64,000 nucleotides of DNA from Anaerolineales bacterium. Its GTDB lineage: Bacteria; Chloroflexota; Anaerolineae; Anaerolineales; Villigracilaceae. The position numbers and the translations under genes are program-made. The stretch spans positions 3,192,136-3,256,135 of the forward strand of contig CP129481.1 in assembly GCA_030583905.1 (NCBI GenBank). Reading direction: 5' to 3'. Of the stretch, positions 8,168 through 16,690 are shown one piece after another (within the stretch, counting starts at the first letter, position 1; each line of letters starts with the position of its first letter). The notes below the pieces were generated by a model, which was not told where the DNA came from, searched no databases, and worked only from the letters and a program-made list of their open reading frames with translations.

Positions 8168-10468
8168 ATGGATGCATCCCTCGCGCAATTCGTTTACCTG
8201 TTGCTGCTCGGCGCTTTGTACCTGCCGGTCATTTTCTTCGCGATCCAACGGCGTGATGAAGGCTACGGAGCCGCCACATGGCTGGTTGTCCTCTATGCCT
8301 TGCTCACTCTGGTGATGAACGTTGCCGAAGCCGTTTGGGAAAATCAGAACGGCGACACCCAACTGTTTCAGGAATTGCATACCTATACTGCACTGACGCT
8401 CGCCGCCATTTTGATGATCGCGCTTCAGACCTTCCTGAAACGTGAAACATGGTGGATCTGGACGGGGTTTTTGGCGTTCTGGGCGCTGGGGCTTGCGTTG
8501 ATCCTGACCAACGCACTCGACCTGCCGAACGTCATCTGGACGAACGGTTCGCTCGTTCTCTTCCGCTCACGGCTGGGGACCGCATGGGCTATTTTGGGCT
8601 GGCTGATCCTGACGATCGGCATCATGCTCACACTGGCGAACTCGTATCGCAATACACGCCAGCCGCTTTTTCGTAACCGCTTGAACTACTGGTGGTTGCC
8701 GCTCTTTTTCACGCTGGCGGGCGATCTGATCCTTTTTTCGGGCATTTATATTATCGGTCAGCCGATCCGTCTGATCGCCGCCATTACGCTGGCATATGTC
8801 GTCGGCACACATCATGTGCCCGACCTGCGCAACATTCTGCGGCGCGGACTGATCTACATCGCCAGCATCATTGTGATCGTCGGCTTTTATGTGGGCGGCT
8901 TTTTGTTACTGCAAGCCATCTTCGGGCAAACCGCAAATTTCAACCCACTTCTGACGGGGGCATTCGTCTCCCTGCTGATTGCCCTGATCTTCGCGCCGCT
9001 CACCGCCCTCGTCTCACGTACGATCAACAAATGGATGCGCAGCGACCAATACGACGCCAGCCAGACCATCCACCGCTACAGCGAAAGCATCAGCAATATT
9101 CTGGATATGGACAAACTCGCCAGTGTGGCGATCGGCATCATCCTCGAAACAATGCACATCGAACGCGGCTTCCTTTTCCTGGTGGACGCCGAGCGCCAGG
9201 TGGACGGTCGAAAGATCTACAAACTGCGTTTTGCACAAAGTCCCGAGGAGCGCCAGGTAGTGGCGGTGGAATTGCAGGAAGAGGGGACCATTGTCTCGCA
9301 TTTCCTGCGGGAACAGCGTCCGCTTCTTCAATATGACCTGGACCTGCTTCCGTCCTTCCGGGCTGCCACCACCCCCGAGCGGGACTGGTTCGCACAACTC
9401 CGCGTTGAAGTGTATATCCCCATCTTTGCAAAAAAACAATGGATCGGTCTGCTTGCGTTCGGTCCCAAACTAAGCGGAAACCGCTACACGCGCGAAGACC
9501 TCGCCGTGCTCAGCGCACATGCCAACCAGACAGCGGTCGCGCTGGAAAATGCCCGTCTGGTGGACAACCTCATGAGCCTGAACAACGAGCTGCGCCGCGC
9601 GCGCCGCGCACTCGAGAAAAACAATCAGGAACTCCAGCGTATCGACAAGGCGAAATCCGACTTTATCAGCATCGCGTCCCATGAACTCCGTACCCCGCTG
9701 ACCGTGATCAAGGGCTACGCCGAGATGTTAATGGAAGACCCAAAACTGGATTCAAAAATCAAGAACATCATGCAGGGCATCCATGAAGGGACATTGCGCC
9801 TGCACGAAGTCATGGACTCCATGTTCGATATCGCACAGATCGATGCGCGCTCACTCACGCCGAATCTTCAGCCCGTGGATCTGGGCGAACTGATCAAGGA
9901 AGTGAGCCTCGAACAGGCAAAAACGGTCAGGGAACGGGAGCAGTATCTGCGCATCAGCCTACCCGCCCTGCCGCTTGTCAAAGCCGATGCGCACCTGCTG
10001 AGAAAACTCTTCCAGCATTTGATCGGTAATGCGATCAAGTTCACCCCCAACAACGGCTGGGTCACCGTCTCCGGTCATCACATCCCGTCCATCATCAACC
10101 TGCAGAACGGCGGCGTGGAGATCATCGTCAGCGATACAGGCGTCGGCGTGGACCCGAACCTGCGGGAAGTCATCTTTACCAAGTTCTACCAGCCCGGTGA
10201 ACTGGGCAAACACTCCACCAGCAAGACGCGCTTCAAAGGCGGCGGCGCGGGTTTGGGGCTGGCATTATCCAAGGGAATTGTCGAATCGCACGGCGGGCGG
10301 TTGTGGGTGGAAAGTCCGGGCTATGACGAGGTCAATTTCCCCGGCAGTCAGTTCCACATCATTTTGCCATTGAGCAAGCCGGAGAATGGCGAAAATTTGA
10401 AAGTCGGCGAACCGATCAAATTCGAGATCGCCAAAATGGACGAAAAACAGAAGATCAAAAACGGATGA
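8168..10468 (+). CDS. Membrane histidine kinase with GAF domain
   Basis: A protein of 766 aa. The first 290 residues hold about eight membrane segments. A GAF domain follows (about 310-475), then HisKA with the phospho-accepting His in FISIASHELRTPL (H505), then HATPase with NAIKFTP, DTGVGVDP and GAGLGLALSKGIVESHGG. It would sense a signal in the membrane or cytoplasm and phosphorylate a regulator, but no regulator gene is adjacent. The frame is open upstream to 7820, inside the antisense GH13 gene. The start at 8168 is preferred because it directly precedes the first membrane segment and follows a TAAAAT box; 8120 lies inside the opposing promoter. Confidence 0.88.
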   Translation: MDASLAQFVYLLLLGALYLPVIFFAIQRRDEGYGAATWLVVLYALLTLVMNVAEAVWENQNGDTQLFQELHTYTALTLAAILMIALQTFLKRETWWIWTGFLAFWALGLALILTNALDLPNVIWTNGSLVLFRSRLGTAWAILGWLILTIGIMLTLANSYRNTRQPLFRNRLNYWWLPLFFTLAGDLILFSGIYIIGQPIRLIAAITLAYVVGTHHVPDLRNILRRGLIYIASIIVIVGFYVGGFLLLQAIFGQTANFNPLLTGAFVSLLIALIFAPLTALVSRTINKWMRSDQYDASQTIHRYSESISNILDMDKLASVAIGIILETMHIERGFLFLVDAERQVDGRKIYKLRFAQSPEERQVVAVELQEEGTIVSHFLREQRPLLQYDLDLLPSFRAATTPERDWFAQLRVEVYIPIFAKKQWIGLLAFGPKLSGNRYTREDLAVLSAHANQTAVALENARLVDNLMSLNNELRRARRALEKNNQELQRIDKAKSDFISIASHELRTPLTVIKGYAEMLMEDPKLDSKIKNIMQGIHEGTLRLHEVMDSMFDIAQIDARSLTPNLQPVDLGELIKEVSLEQAKTVREREQYLRISLPALPLVKADAHLLRKLFQHLIGNAIKFTPNNGWVTVSGHHIPSIINLQNGGVEIIVSDTGVGVDPNLREVIFTKFYQPGELGKHSTSKTRFKGGGAGLGLALSKGIVESHGGRLWVESPGYDEVNFPGSQFHIILPLSKPENGENLKVGEPIKFEIAKMDEKQKIKNG

Positions 10469-10493
10469 CGCGAAGTCATCCGTTTTCTTTTTT
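10457..10493 (+). terminator. Terminator of the sensor kinase gene
   Basis: A 12-bp perfect inverted repeat (AAAACGGATGAC / GTCATCCGTTTT, 10458-10486) followed by CTTTTTT. The kinase stop codon lies in the left arm. It may also serve the opposing gene. Confidence 0.8.
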
Positions 10494-11012
10494 CATGAAC
10501 AAACCAACTACCGCGACCGTCAACCCCAAGATCAGCAACGAAAATTTTACAGAAGCGCAAATCGCGGCGATCTGAGGGAAAGGGGTAAGGATACTCCCGG
10601 TCAGAATTTTCCAAAGCGCATAATTTTCCACCGCGTCAAAGGCGGCGGCGGCGAAGGCTCCCCAACCCAGCCAGGCAGTGAGATTGTGATACCAGCGGAC
10701 CCGTCCATTCCCAACCAGCAACAGTCCAAGTGACAATGCCACAGCGTAGACAGGCATAAATAGATAATCAAACCCCAGCCCAAAGGCGGCGAAGAGGCGG
10801 GCGTTTTCATCCCACGAATCCAACATGGACTGGGCTTTATCCACGCGATACGCCATTTCAAAAGAAACAATCCCATTCGGCGCGGCAGAAGTGCGCAGGG
10901 GCTGGTCGAGAAGACCAAAGGCGCCAAAGATCAAAACCGTGAATGTCAAAAAGAAATAAAAGAACGGCTTGCGCAAGCTCGTTGGAAGAAATTCGAGCGG
11001 ATGCCGCATCAC
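10476..11012 (-). CDS. Unrecognised membrane protein
   Basis: A protein of 178 aa with about four membrane segments (near 17-37, 73-95, 108-125 and 150-170). FDYLFMPVYAVALS and FDAVENYALWK are the most distinctive segments. I do not recognise the family. Its start overlaps the stop of the upstream acetyltransferase-like gene by ATGA, so the two are co-translated and may act together. The frame ends inside the right part of the kinase terminator region. Confidence 0.75.
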   Translation of the reverse strand: MMRHPLEFLPTSLRKPFFYFFLTFTVLIFGAFGLLDQPLRTSAAPNGIVSFEMAYRVDKAQSMLDSWDENARLFAAFGLGFDYLFMPVYAVALSLGLLLVGNGRVRWYHNLTAWLGWGAFAAAAFDAVENYALWKILTGSILTPFPQIAAICASVKFSLLILGLTVAVVGLFMKKENG

Positions 11013-12139
11013 AATTCCTTCCGATACACGCGGTTATTTTTATATTCCACGCCGTTCAGGTTCTTTAAGTCTGCGCGCATTTGTTCAGTAGTCTCGGCAA
11101 CCTGCGTCATTTCGACGTGAGAAAATTGGCTGAAATTCAGCAGCGTATTCCCCATTGCATAATACAACAGCGCATTCCCGCCGTGTCCCTGATGCTCAGG
11201 CAGGATGCCCATGCCGTTCACAGCAACCGTGTTCGTGCGGCGGAGTTCCAGCAGGATGTCGATCAAACCGAACGGGAACAACTTTCCGCGTGCGCGTTGA
11301 AGCGCGGCAGACACATCATGGAACGCAAAGAGGAATCCCACCACGTCCTCGCCATGCGTGATGATCTTGATCAGACGGTAATCCGCGATGGTCATAATGT
11401 TCTCGACCACAAAATCGATCTCGCGCTGTGTGAGCGGATAATATTCCCAATTGTTCACGAAGGCGTTGTTATATGCCGTACCGATGCGGTCCGCCCATGT
11501 CAATAGTTCCTTTTTACTTTTGAAGGTCTTGATCTCAAGATGCCCGCGCTGCATCACACGTTCGGCGATCTTTTTAACCCGCTCGGGCATTTGGAATTTG
11601 TCGGCAGGCAGATAGCAGGAGATAAAATCCACTTCCTTGACGAAACCCTGCGCTTCCATCAGTGACTGGTAGTAGGCGTGGTTGTAATTGAGCATGGTCA
11701 TCGTCTGACGGTGTTCATGCCCAAAGACCAATGCGCCATATCCATCCAGCGGACCCATGCCCTTCGGTCCGATCACGACGTCCAATCCGCGCGCTTTCGC
11801 CCAATCAAAAACAGCTTTGAACAAGGCGGCTGCGGCTTCCATATCATCTTCACACTCGAAAAGGAAAAAATTGGCTGTTTTTTGATTGTGATACTTGTTA
11901 TATGGCTTATTCTCTATGGCGGCGATACGCCCAACATCACGTCCATCGCGCACGGCAAGGAAGAAATCCATATCCGAATGTTCATGAAAGGGATGCTTCC
12001 TGCGGTTCAACTGGTTATACGCATCCACATTCAACGGGGGAACCCACTGCGGACAGTCCTTGTAAATCCGGAACGGAAGTTCCACGAACCGCCTAACCTG
12101 CTTTTTGTTCTCCGTATCTATTTTTTCGATGACAAGCAT
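11009..12139 (-). CDS. GNAT-fold protein, possible N-acyltransferase
   Basis: A protein of 376 aa. The C-terminal half has an acetyl-CoA-binding-like loop (GMGILPEHQGHGGNALLYYAMG). The N-terminal part (RRFVELPFRIYKDCPQWVPPL, then GPKGMGPLDGYGALV) matches a family of large GNAT proteins annotated only as hypothetical or N-acetyltransferase. The start at 12139 is supported by GGGAG 6 nt upstream; the frame extends to 12193. It overlaps the membrane protein gene by 4 nt. The substrate is unknown. Confidence 0.72.
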   Translation of the reverse strand: MLVIEKIDTENKKQVRRFVELPFRIYKDCPQWVPPLNVDAYNQLNRRKHPFHEHSDMDFFLAVRDGRDVGRIAAIENKPYNKYHNQKTANFFLFECEDDMEAAAALFKAVFDWAKARGLDVVIGPKGMGPLDGYGALVFGHEHRQTMTMLNYNHAYYQSLMEAQGFVKEVDFISCYLPADKFQMPERVKKIAERVMQRGHLEIKTFKSKKELLTWADRIGTAYNNAFVNNWEYYPLTQREIDFVVENIMTIADYRLIKIITHGEDVVGFLFAFHDVSAALQRARGKLFPFGLIDILLELRRTNTVAVNGMGILPEHQGHGGNALLYYAMGNTLLNFSQFSHVEMTQVAETTEQMRADLKNLNGVEYKNNRVYRKEL

Positions 12140-12269
12140 GAGCATCTCCCTTGCTTCCGCTGTTGCGACAAGATAATTCCAAGTATATAACACCCTGTGG
12201 GAAATTTGGTGCCATTTTGGGAAAATATTTCCATGCTATACTTGGCACATTCCACACAATCGAGGAAAC

Positions 12270-13532
12270 ATGACAAACAAAACCCATCAGGAAATGCTGG
12301 CAAAATACGCCGGAGCCATCGTAAAAGTCGGGTTGAACATCCGGGCGGGACAGCGGCTGATCATCACACTGGGAGCGACGCGCGGGGTGCCCCATCAATT
12401 CGCGCCGCTGGTGCGCGAGATCGCCAAGGCGGCATATGCCGTCGGCGCAAAATACGTGGACGCCATATTTGCGGATGAAGAAATGCTGCGCATCCGCGCT
12501 CAACATGCACCCAAAGACTCGTTCAATGTATATTCCAAATGGCAGACCCAAGCCATCACCGACATGATCGAAAACGGCGACGCCCTGCTATCCATCACAG
12601 GCTCCAACCCCGATCTGCTCGGCGGGCTGGACCCGGATGTGATCGGACAAATGCAGCGGACCCACCTGGAGCATTGGGGAGCAGTCGGTGAGAAGGTCAG
12701 CAGTAACGTCATAAACTGGTGCGTAGTGGCTGCCGCAGGAGAAGCATGGGCGCAAAAAATATTCCCCGACCTCCCCGCCGAAAAAGCGCAGGAAAAACTC
12801 TGGCAGGCGATCTTCGAAACCACGCGCATTGACCAGCCCGATCCCATCGCCGCTTGGGAAAATCACATTGTCACCCTGCGCAAACGCGCCTTGTATTTGC
12901 AGTCCAAACAATATACCGGATTACATTACAAAGGACCCGGCACCGACTTCACACTTGGCTTGCCGAACGGTCACTTGTGGATCAGTGCCCAGTCTCTCGC
13001 ACAAAACGGCATCGCCTTCACCGCCAACATGCCTACTGAAGAAGTCTTCACCCTGCCCGACCGTAATCGTGCTGACGGCGTCATCTCCGCCACCTTCCCG
13101 CTTTCCTACGGCGGCACGCTCATTGAAGATTTCCAAGTCCACTTTGAAAACGGACGTATCACCAAAGTCGCCGCAAAAAAAGGAGAATCCGCCCTGCAAA
13201 AACTTTTGGAAACCGACGAAGGCTCCCGCCACCTCGGCGAAGTGGCGCTCGTCCCTGCCTCCTCCCCCATCGGCAAACGCGGACATCTTTTCTACAACAC
13301 GCTCTTCGACGAGAACGCCTCCTGTCACATTGCCATCGGACGCGCCTACCGCTTCACCCTTACGGGTGGAACTGAGTTGAACGACGAGGAATTCACCGCC
13401 GCTGGAGGCAACGTCAGCCTCAACCACGTGGACTTCATGATCGGTTCGCCGCAAATGGACATCGACGGCATCACCAAAGACGGTCAACGCGAACCCGTCA
13501 TGCGTCAGGGTGAATGGGCATTTGAAGCCTGA
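12270..13532 (+). CDS. M29 family metallo-aminopeptidase
   Basis: A protein of 420 aa, the usual length for thermophilic aminopeptidases (AmpS/aminopeptidase T). It removes N-terminal residues from peptides in the cytoplasm using two metal ions. Expected metal-ligand segments are present: NMPTEEVFTLPDR (~255), the Glu of LGEVALVP (~325), the His of ASCHIAIGRAY (~352) and LNHVDFMIGS with HxD (~392). GAGG lies 7 nt before the ATG and TATACT about 30 nt upstream. A terminator follows, so it is monocistronic. Confidence 0.9.
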   Translation: MTNKTHQEMLAKYAGAIVKVGLNIRAGQRLIITLGATRGVPHQFAPLVREIAKAAYAVGAKYVDAIFADEEMLRIRAQHAPKDSFNVYSKWQTQAITDMIENGDALLSITGSNPDLLGGLDPDVIGQMQRTHLEHWGAVGEKVSSNVINWCVVAAAGEAWAQKIFPDLPAEKAQEKLWQAIFETTRIDQPDPIAAWENHIVTLRKRALYLQSKQYTGLHYKGPGTDFTLGLPNGHLWISAQSLAQNGIAFTANMPTEEVFTLPDRNRADGVISATFPLSYGGTLIEDFQVHFENGRITKVAAKKGESALQKLLETDEGSRHLGEVALVPASSPIGKRGHLFYNTLFDENASCHIAIGRAYRFTLTGGTELNDEEFTAAGGNVSLNHVDFMIGSPQMDIDGITKDGQREPVMRQGEWAFEA

Positions 13533-13559
13533 TACCCGCTCGTTTCTCATCATCCCTGC

Positions 13560-13588
13560 ACCCGCCAGAATTTGGCGGGTGTTTTTTT
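13560..13588 (+). terminator. Terminator of the M29 aminopeptidase gene
   Basis: ACCCGCCA and TGGCGGGT pair around a short loop (13560-13580), followed by GTTTTTTT. Confidence 0.88.
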
Positions 13589-13626
13589 GCCAATGCAGGA
13601 GCGCAGACAGCACAATTCCATCGGTC

Positions 13627-13654
13627 TTGACCATCACCTGTCCAGTGATAGAAT
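13627..13654 (+). promoter_or_regulatory. Promoter of the TIM-barrel (EboE-like) gene
   Basis: TTGACC (13627-13632), a 16-nt spacer and TAGAAT (13649-13654), 32 nt before the start codon at 13687. Confidence 0.65.
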
Positions 13655-13686
13655 AACCGCAGATTGTTCAATTTGGAGCAAATGAC

Positions 13687-14937
13687 GTGATCAAGTTAAG
13701 TTATAGTACATTCGGATTGACCAACCTCGATTTTCTGGACGCGATCGATGTTGTAGACAAGGCGGGCTACCCAGGCATCGAACTTTCGTTCCACCGCGAG
13801 CAGTTCAATCCCTTTGACATCACCGACGAGTATCTCGAAAGAGTCAAGAAACATCTGCAAGCCAGGCGGGTGGAAGCCGCCTGCATTGCGACGGCTTCGC
13901 ATTTCTTTACGCCGCAACGCCCACACGAACCATCGCTGATGACCCCCGACCTCGCGGGGCGAAAACGCCGCATCAACCTCGTCAAACGCGGCATCCATGT
14001 TGCCCGTAAGTTGAACGTGCCCCTTGTCACATTCGGGAGCGGGTTCATCCGCGACGAACATGTCAGCAACCCATCGGTCGATCCGCGTGAATTGCTGGTG
14101 GACAGTATCCACCAATGCCTGATCGAACTGCGCGACGACGAAGACATCACACTGCTGATCGAGCCTGAACCGGGCATGTACATTGAAACGCTCGAACAGG
14201 GCATAAGCCTTGTCAATGAGGTCAACTCGCCGCGCTTTCAACTTCACCTTGACTTGAATCACAACTATTGCTCCGAACAGGATTATTTGGGCGCGCTGGC
14301 AAAAGCAGCGCCGCACGCAAAATTTTTACATGTGTCCGACTCGCAGGAAGGCTGCAATCTCAAACTTGTCAAATGGACAGACGGATTGAAGATGGATTTG
14401 AGTTTCGCCAAGTATCTTATCTATTTCCCCGATACCGCCGAATACCTGTTGGTGGATCCCGATCACCCGATCTATTTCCACGACGAAATGCCCAATACAG
14501 AACGAAGGAAGCGCGTCGAATCCATTCTGGGCTCGGTGAACATCTCCAAGCCGCCCGCCTTCGTGGGATATGACAGCCTGTTCGCAGGCGCTTCTCCTTT
14601 TGAGAGCGAGATCTTCGTCTACTTGATATCGGTGCCTGGGCTGAGCTACGACGTATTGGAACGTGCGCGCCCCATCATCATCTACCTGCGCAGCACCAAG
14701 GACGCGGATGGCAATTTGCTGATGGATAAAATGGTCGCGAACACATTGACCGGCATTGTTCACTTCCATGAGATACCCGGCGAAGGAACAATGGATTTCG
14801 CCGCCACATTCCAAACGCTGCGCGACAATGGTTTCTCGGGCTATGCGTCCGTCGAGTTGTACCACCATGTCGCATCATGGGAAAAGGCGCTCGACGACAG
14901 CTTCAATCATCTTTCCCGTTTCATCGAAGCCCGTTAA
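13687..14937 (+). CDS. Xylose-isomerase-like TIM-barrel protein (EboE-like)
   Basis: A protein of 416 aa. The N-terminal 230 residues follow the AP-endonuclease-2/xylose isomerase barrel (KAGYPGIELSFH, LLIEPEPGMYIETL, FQLHLDLNHNY, AKFLHVSDSQ), and the last strands are near 355-400 (IVHFHEIPGEGTMDF, YASVELYHH). About 110 residues between HVSDS and HFHEIPGEG form an insertion that ordinary sugar phosphate isomerases lack. Metal-binding Glu, Asp and His positions appear retained. It precedes luxS, a sugar phosphate cyclase and a UbiA protein, a context like EboE of the ebo cluster. The reaction is unknown; a terminator-like hairpin separates it from luxS. Confidence 0.72.
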   Translation: MIKLSYSTFGLTNLDFLDAIDVVDKAGYPGIELSFHREQFNPFDITDEYLERVKKHLQARRVEAACIATASHFFTPQRPHEPSLMTPDLAGRKRRINLVKRGIHVARKLNVPLVTFGSGFIRDEHVSNPSVDPRELLVDSIHQCLIELRDDEDITLLIEPEPGMYIETLEQGISLVNEVNSPRFQLHLDLNHNYCSEQDYLGALAKAAPHAKFLHVSDSQEGCNLKLVKWTDGLKMDLSFAKYLIYFPDTAEYLLVDPDHPIYFHDEMPNTERRKRVESILGSVNISKPPAFVGYDSLFAGASPFESEIFVYLISVPGLSYDVLERARPIIIYLRSTKDADGNLLMDKMVANTLTGIVHFHEIPGEGTMDFAATFQTLRDNGFSGYASVELYHHVASWEKALDDSFNHLSRFIEAR

Positions 14938-14953
14938 ATTACCCCGCTTTTAC

Positions 14954-14979
14954 GGAGCCGTTTTACGGTCTCCCTTTTT
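14954..14979 (+). terminator. Terminator-like hairpin after the TIM-barrel gene
   Basis: GGAGCCG (14954-14960) pairs with CGGTCTCC (14966-14973) with one bulged T, followed by CTTTTT. It lies 17 nt after the stop codon and before the luxS leader. Confidence 0.6.
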
Positions 14980-14981
14980 CC

Positions 14982-15058
14982 ATGCCAATTTATACCCGGC
15001 GCGGTCACAAATTGCGCTTTGCGGGAGATGGGAAAGTCCAATTTGTGACCGTGGGCAT
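14982..15058 (+). promoter_or_regulatory. Structured leader of luxS, possible cis-regulatory RNA
   Basis: A 13-bp perfect stem (CGGTCACAAATTG at 15002-15014, CAATTTGTGACCG at 15039-15051) continues inward after a small internal loop with CTTT/AAAG and a 12-nt purine-rich loop. ATGCC (14982-14986) can pair with GGCAT (15054-15058) outside it. CAATTT occurs also at 14986-14991 and could compete for the left arm. The ribosome-binding site GGAGAG follows at 15064. It could be a riboswitch, a 5' stabiliser or a protein-binding site. TATACC at 14991-14996 might be a -10. Confidence 0.5.
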
Positions 15059-15074
15059 TATATAGGAGAGAGTT

Positions 15075-15554
15075 ATGGTACGTTATGAAGACCTTGGCTG
15101 GGAACCTGCCACCGTCGGTGAACTTGATCACCAAATTTTGAAAGCCCCGCATATCAAGCTGCGTTCCGCCGCCAAAGGCGGGCACGGGGACATTGTCTAC
15201 GCAATCGATCTGCGAATTAACCAACCTAATTCCGTTTTCCTATCCACCACTGAAATGCACTCCTTTGAGCATTTTCTCTTGTGGGGATTCCAAAAATACC
15301 TGCCCAAAAATTTTATTTCCATCGGCTTAATGGGATGCCAGACCGGTTTCTACCTCATCCTCTTCAATGAGGGTCGCGCCAAGATTGTTTTCGATGCGTA
15401 CGAAAAAATACTGAACGATGTTCTCGCTGCAAGCGAAGTGCCGTATGCCAACATCGCCCAGTGTGGGAATTATAAAAATCACAGCCTCGAAATGGCACAA
15501 GCGCTCGCCCGGCGCGTACTGGAGATGAAAGACAACTGGCGGCAGGTGGTATAA
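15075..15554 (+). CDS. luxS: LuxS-type S-ribosylhomocysteine lyase
   Basis: A protein of 159 aa, the normal LuxS length. The enzyme splits S-ribosylhomocysteine into homocysteine and DPD, the AI-2 precursor, and so recycles the by-product of SAM-dependent methylation. Metal and catalytic motifs are present: HSFEH (family HTLEH), MGCQTGFYL (family MGCRTGFY, with catalytic Cys kept but Arg changed to Gln) and CGNYKNHSLEMA with the Cys ligand. GGAGAG lies 8 nt upstream. The gene heads an operon with two or three methyltransferases, so it probably detoxifies their product. No Pfs nucleosidase is in the window. Confidence 0.88.
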   Translation: MVRYEDLGWEPATVGELDHQILKAPHIKLRSAAKGGHGDIVYAIDLRINQPNSVFLSTTEMHSFEHFLLWGFQKYLPKNFISIGLMGCQTGFYLILFNEGRAKIVFDAYEKILNDVLAASEVPYANIAQCGNYKNHSLEMAQALARRVLEMKDNWRQVV

Positions 15555-15562
15555 GAGAACGA

Positions 15563-16690
15563 ATGCAAACACGACGAGTCACCCACCCGCAAACGATCGA
15601 ATACGAAGTCATCAGCACATCGAACCTGTTCCACCCGCAGAATTGGGCACTGCTCTCGGTTGGCAAGATCGAAGATGCCCGCCGGTTTGTCGTTGTCGAT
15701 GAAAATGTTGCGAAGCATTACGCCCCCGCGATACGGGACTATTTTTCCTATCATCATGTCGAAACAAAGATCGTCACCTTTCCCGGCGGCGAAGAGAACA
15801 AAACGATGGAACATTTCCTCGCCATCGTGCGCGAATTGGATTCCTTCCCCATCCACCGCCGCGACGAGCCGATCATTGCCATCGGCGGCGGCGTGCTGAC
15901 CGATCTGGCGGGCTTTGTCGCTGCCAGCTACCGCCGCGGCGTGCCCTACATCAAGGTGCCCACCACCCTGATGGGATATGTGGACGCCTCGATCGGGATC
16001 AAAACAGGCATCAACCACAATGGAAACAAGAACCGCCTGGGAGCCTTCCACGCGCCGCAAACCGTGCTGCTCGACAAATCCTTTCTGAAAACCCTGCCCA
16101 AACGCCACATCCTTAATGGAGTGTGCGAGATCATCAAACTGGCCATCATCAAAGATGCCAGCCTCTTCCAAGTCCTCGAAACACACGGAGCAAAAAGCGT
16201 CGAAACGCATTTTCAGGACGAGCAGGGCGGCATCATCCTTGACCGCGCCATTACCGGGATGTTGGAGGAATTACAGCCAAACCTGTTCGAAGAAGAACTT
16301 GCCCGCAAGGTGGATTTCGGTCACACTTTCAGTTATGGGCTGGAGACACGGCACGAAGCCCATTTATTCCACGGCGAGGCGGTGCTACTCGATATTCTCA
16401 TCTCCACGCTGATCGCGCGGGCGCGGAATTTGCTATCCAACGAGGAAATCAACCGCATCTTCCATCTGACCGATGCGCTTGGGATCTCACTCGACGCTTC
16501 GCTTCTCGACCCGAGCCTGCTCTGGGATTCCTTGACAGAGCGCACCTACCACCGAAACGGATTGCAGCGCGTTCCCATGCCGGACGGAATCGGAGGATGT
16601 GTATTTTTGAACGACATCAAAGCCTGTGAAATAGATGCTGCCGTAAAAACCTTAAAAGAATGGATCACAATTAAACATGAAATCATTTGA
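15563..16690 (+). CDS. Sugar phosphate cyclase (dehydroquinate synthase superfamily, EboD-like)
   Basis: A protein of 375 aa. It would use NAD+ and a divalent metal to close a sugar phosphate into a carbocycle. The nucleotide-binding region reads GGGVLTDLAGFVAASYRRG, and metal ligands are in GVCEIIK, DFGHTF and FHGEAV. LGAFHAPQTVLLD and the YRRGVPYIKVPTTL segment resemble 2-epi-5-epi-valiolone synthase-like cyclases and EboD more than housekeeping AroB. No other aromatic amino-acid gene is nearby. It starts 8 nt after luxS and overlaps the methyltransferase gene by 14 nt. Whether it makes dehydroquinate or a C7 cyclitol is not decidable here. Confidence 0.82.
   Translation: MQTRRVTHPQTIEYEVISTSNLFHPQNWALLSVGKIEDARRFVVVDENVAKHYAPAIRDYFSYHHVETKIVTFPGGEENKTMEHFLAIVRELDSFPIHRRDEPIIAIGGGVLTDLAGFVAASYRRGVPYIKVPTTLMGYVDASIGIKTGINHNGNKNRLGAFHAPQTVLLDKSFLKTLPKRHILNGVCEIIKLAIIKDASLFQVLETHGAKSVETHFQDEQGGIILDRAITGMLEELQPNLFEEELARKVDFGHTFSYGLETRHEAHLFHGEAVLLDILISTLIARARNLLSNEEINRIFHLTDALGISLDASLLDPSLLWDSLTERTYHRNGLQRVPMPDGIGGCVFLNDIKACEIDAAVKTLKEWITIKHEII

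Noticed and set aside
15479..16210. A 243-codon minus-strand frame opposite the luxS and cyclase genes.
   Set aside because: Antisense shadow of conserved genes; no start signal.
15563..16690. Housekeeping 3-dehydroquinate synthase (aroB).
   Set aside because: The signature segments resemble EEVS/EboD-like cyclases more, and no shikimate gene is nearby; kept as a possible alternative only.
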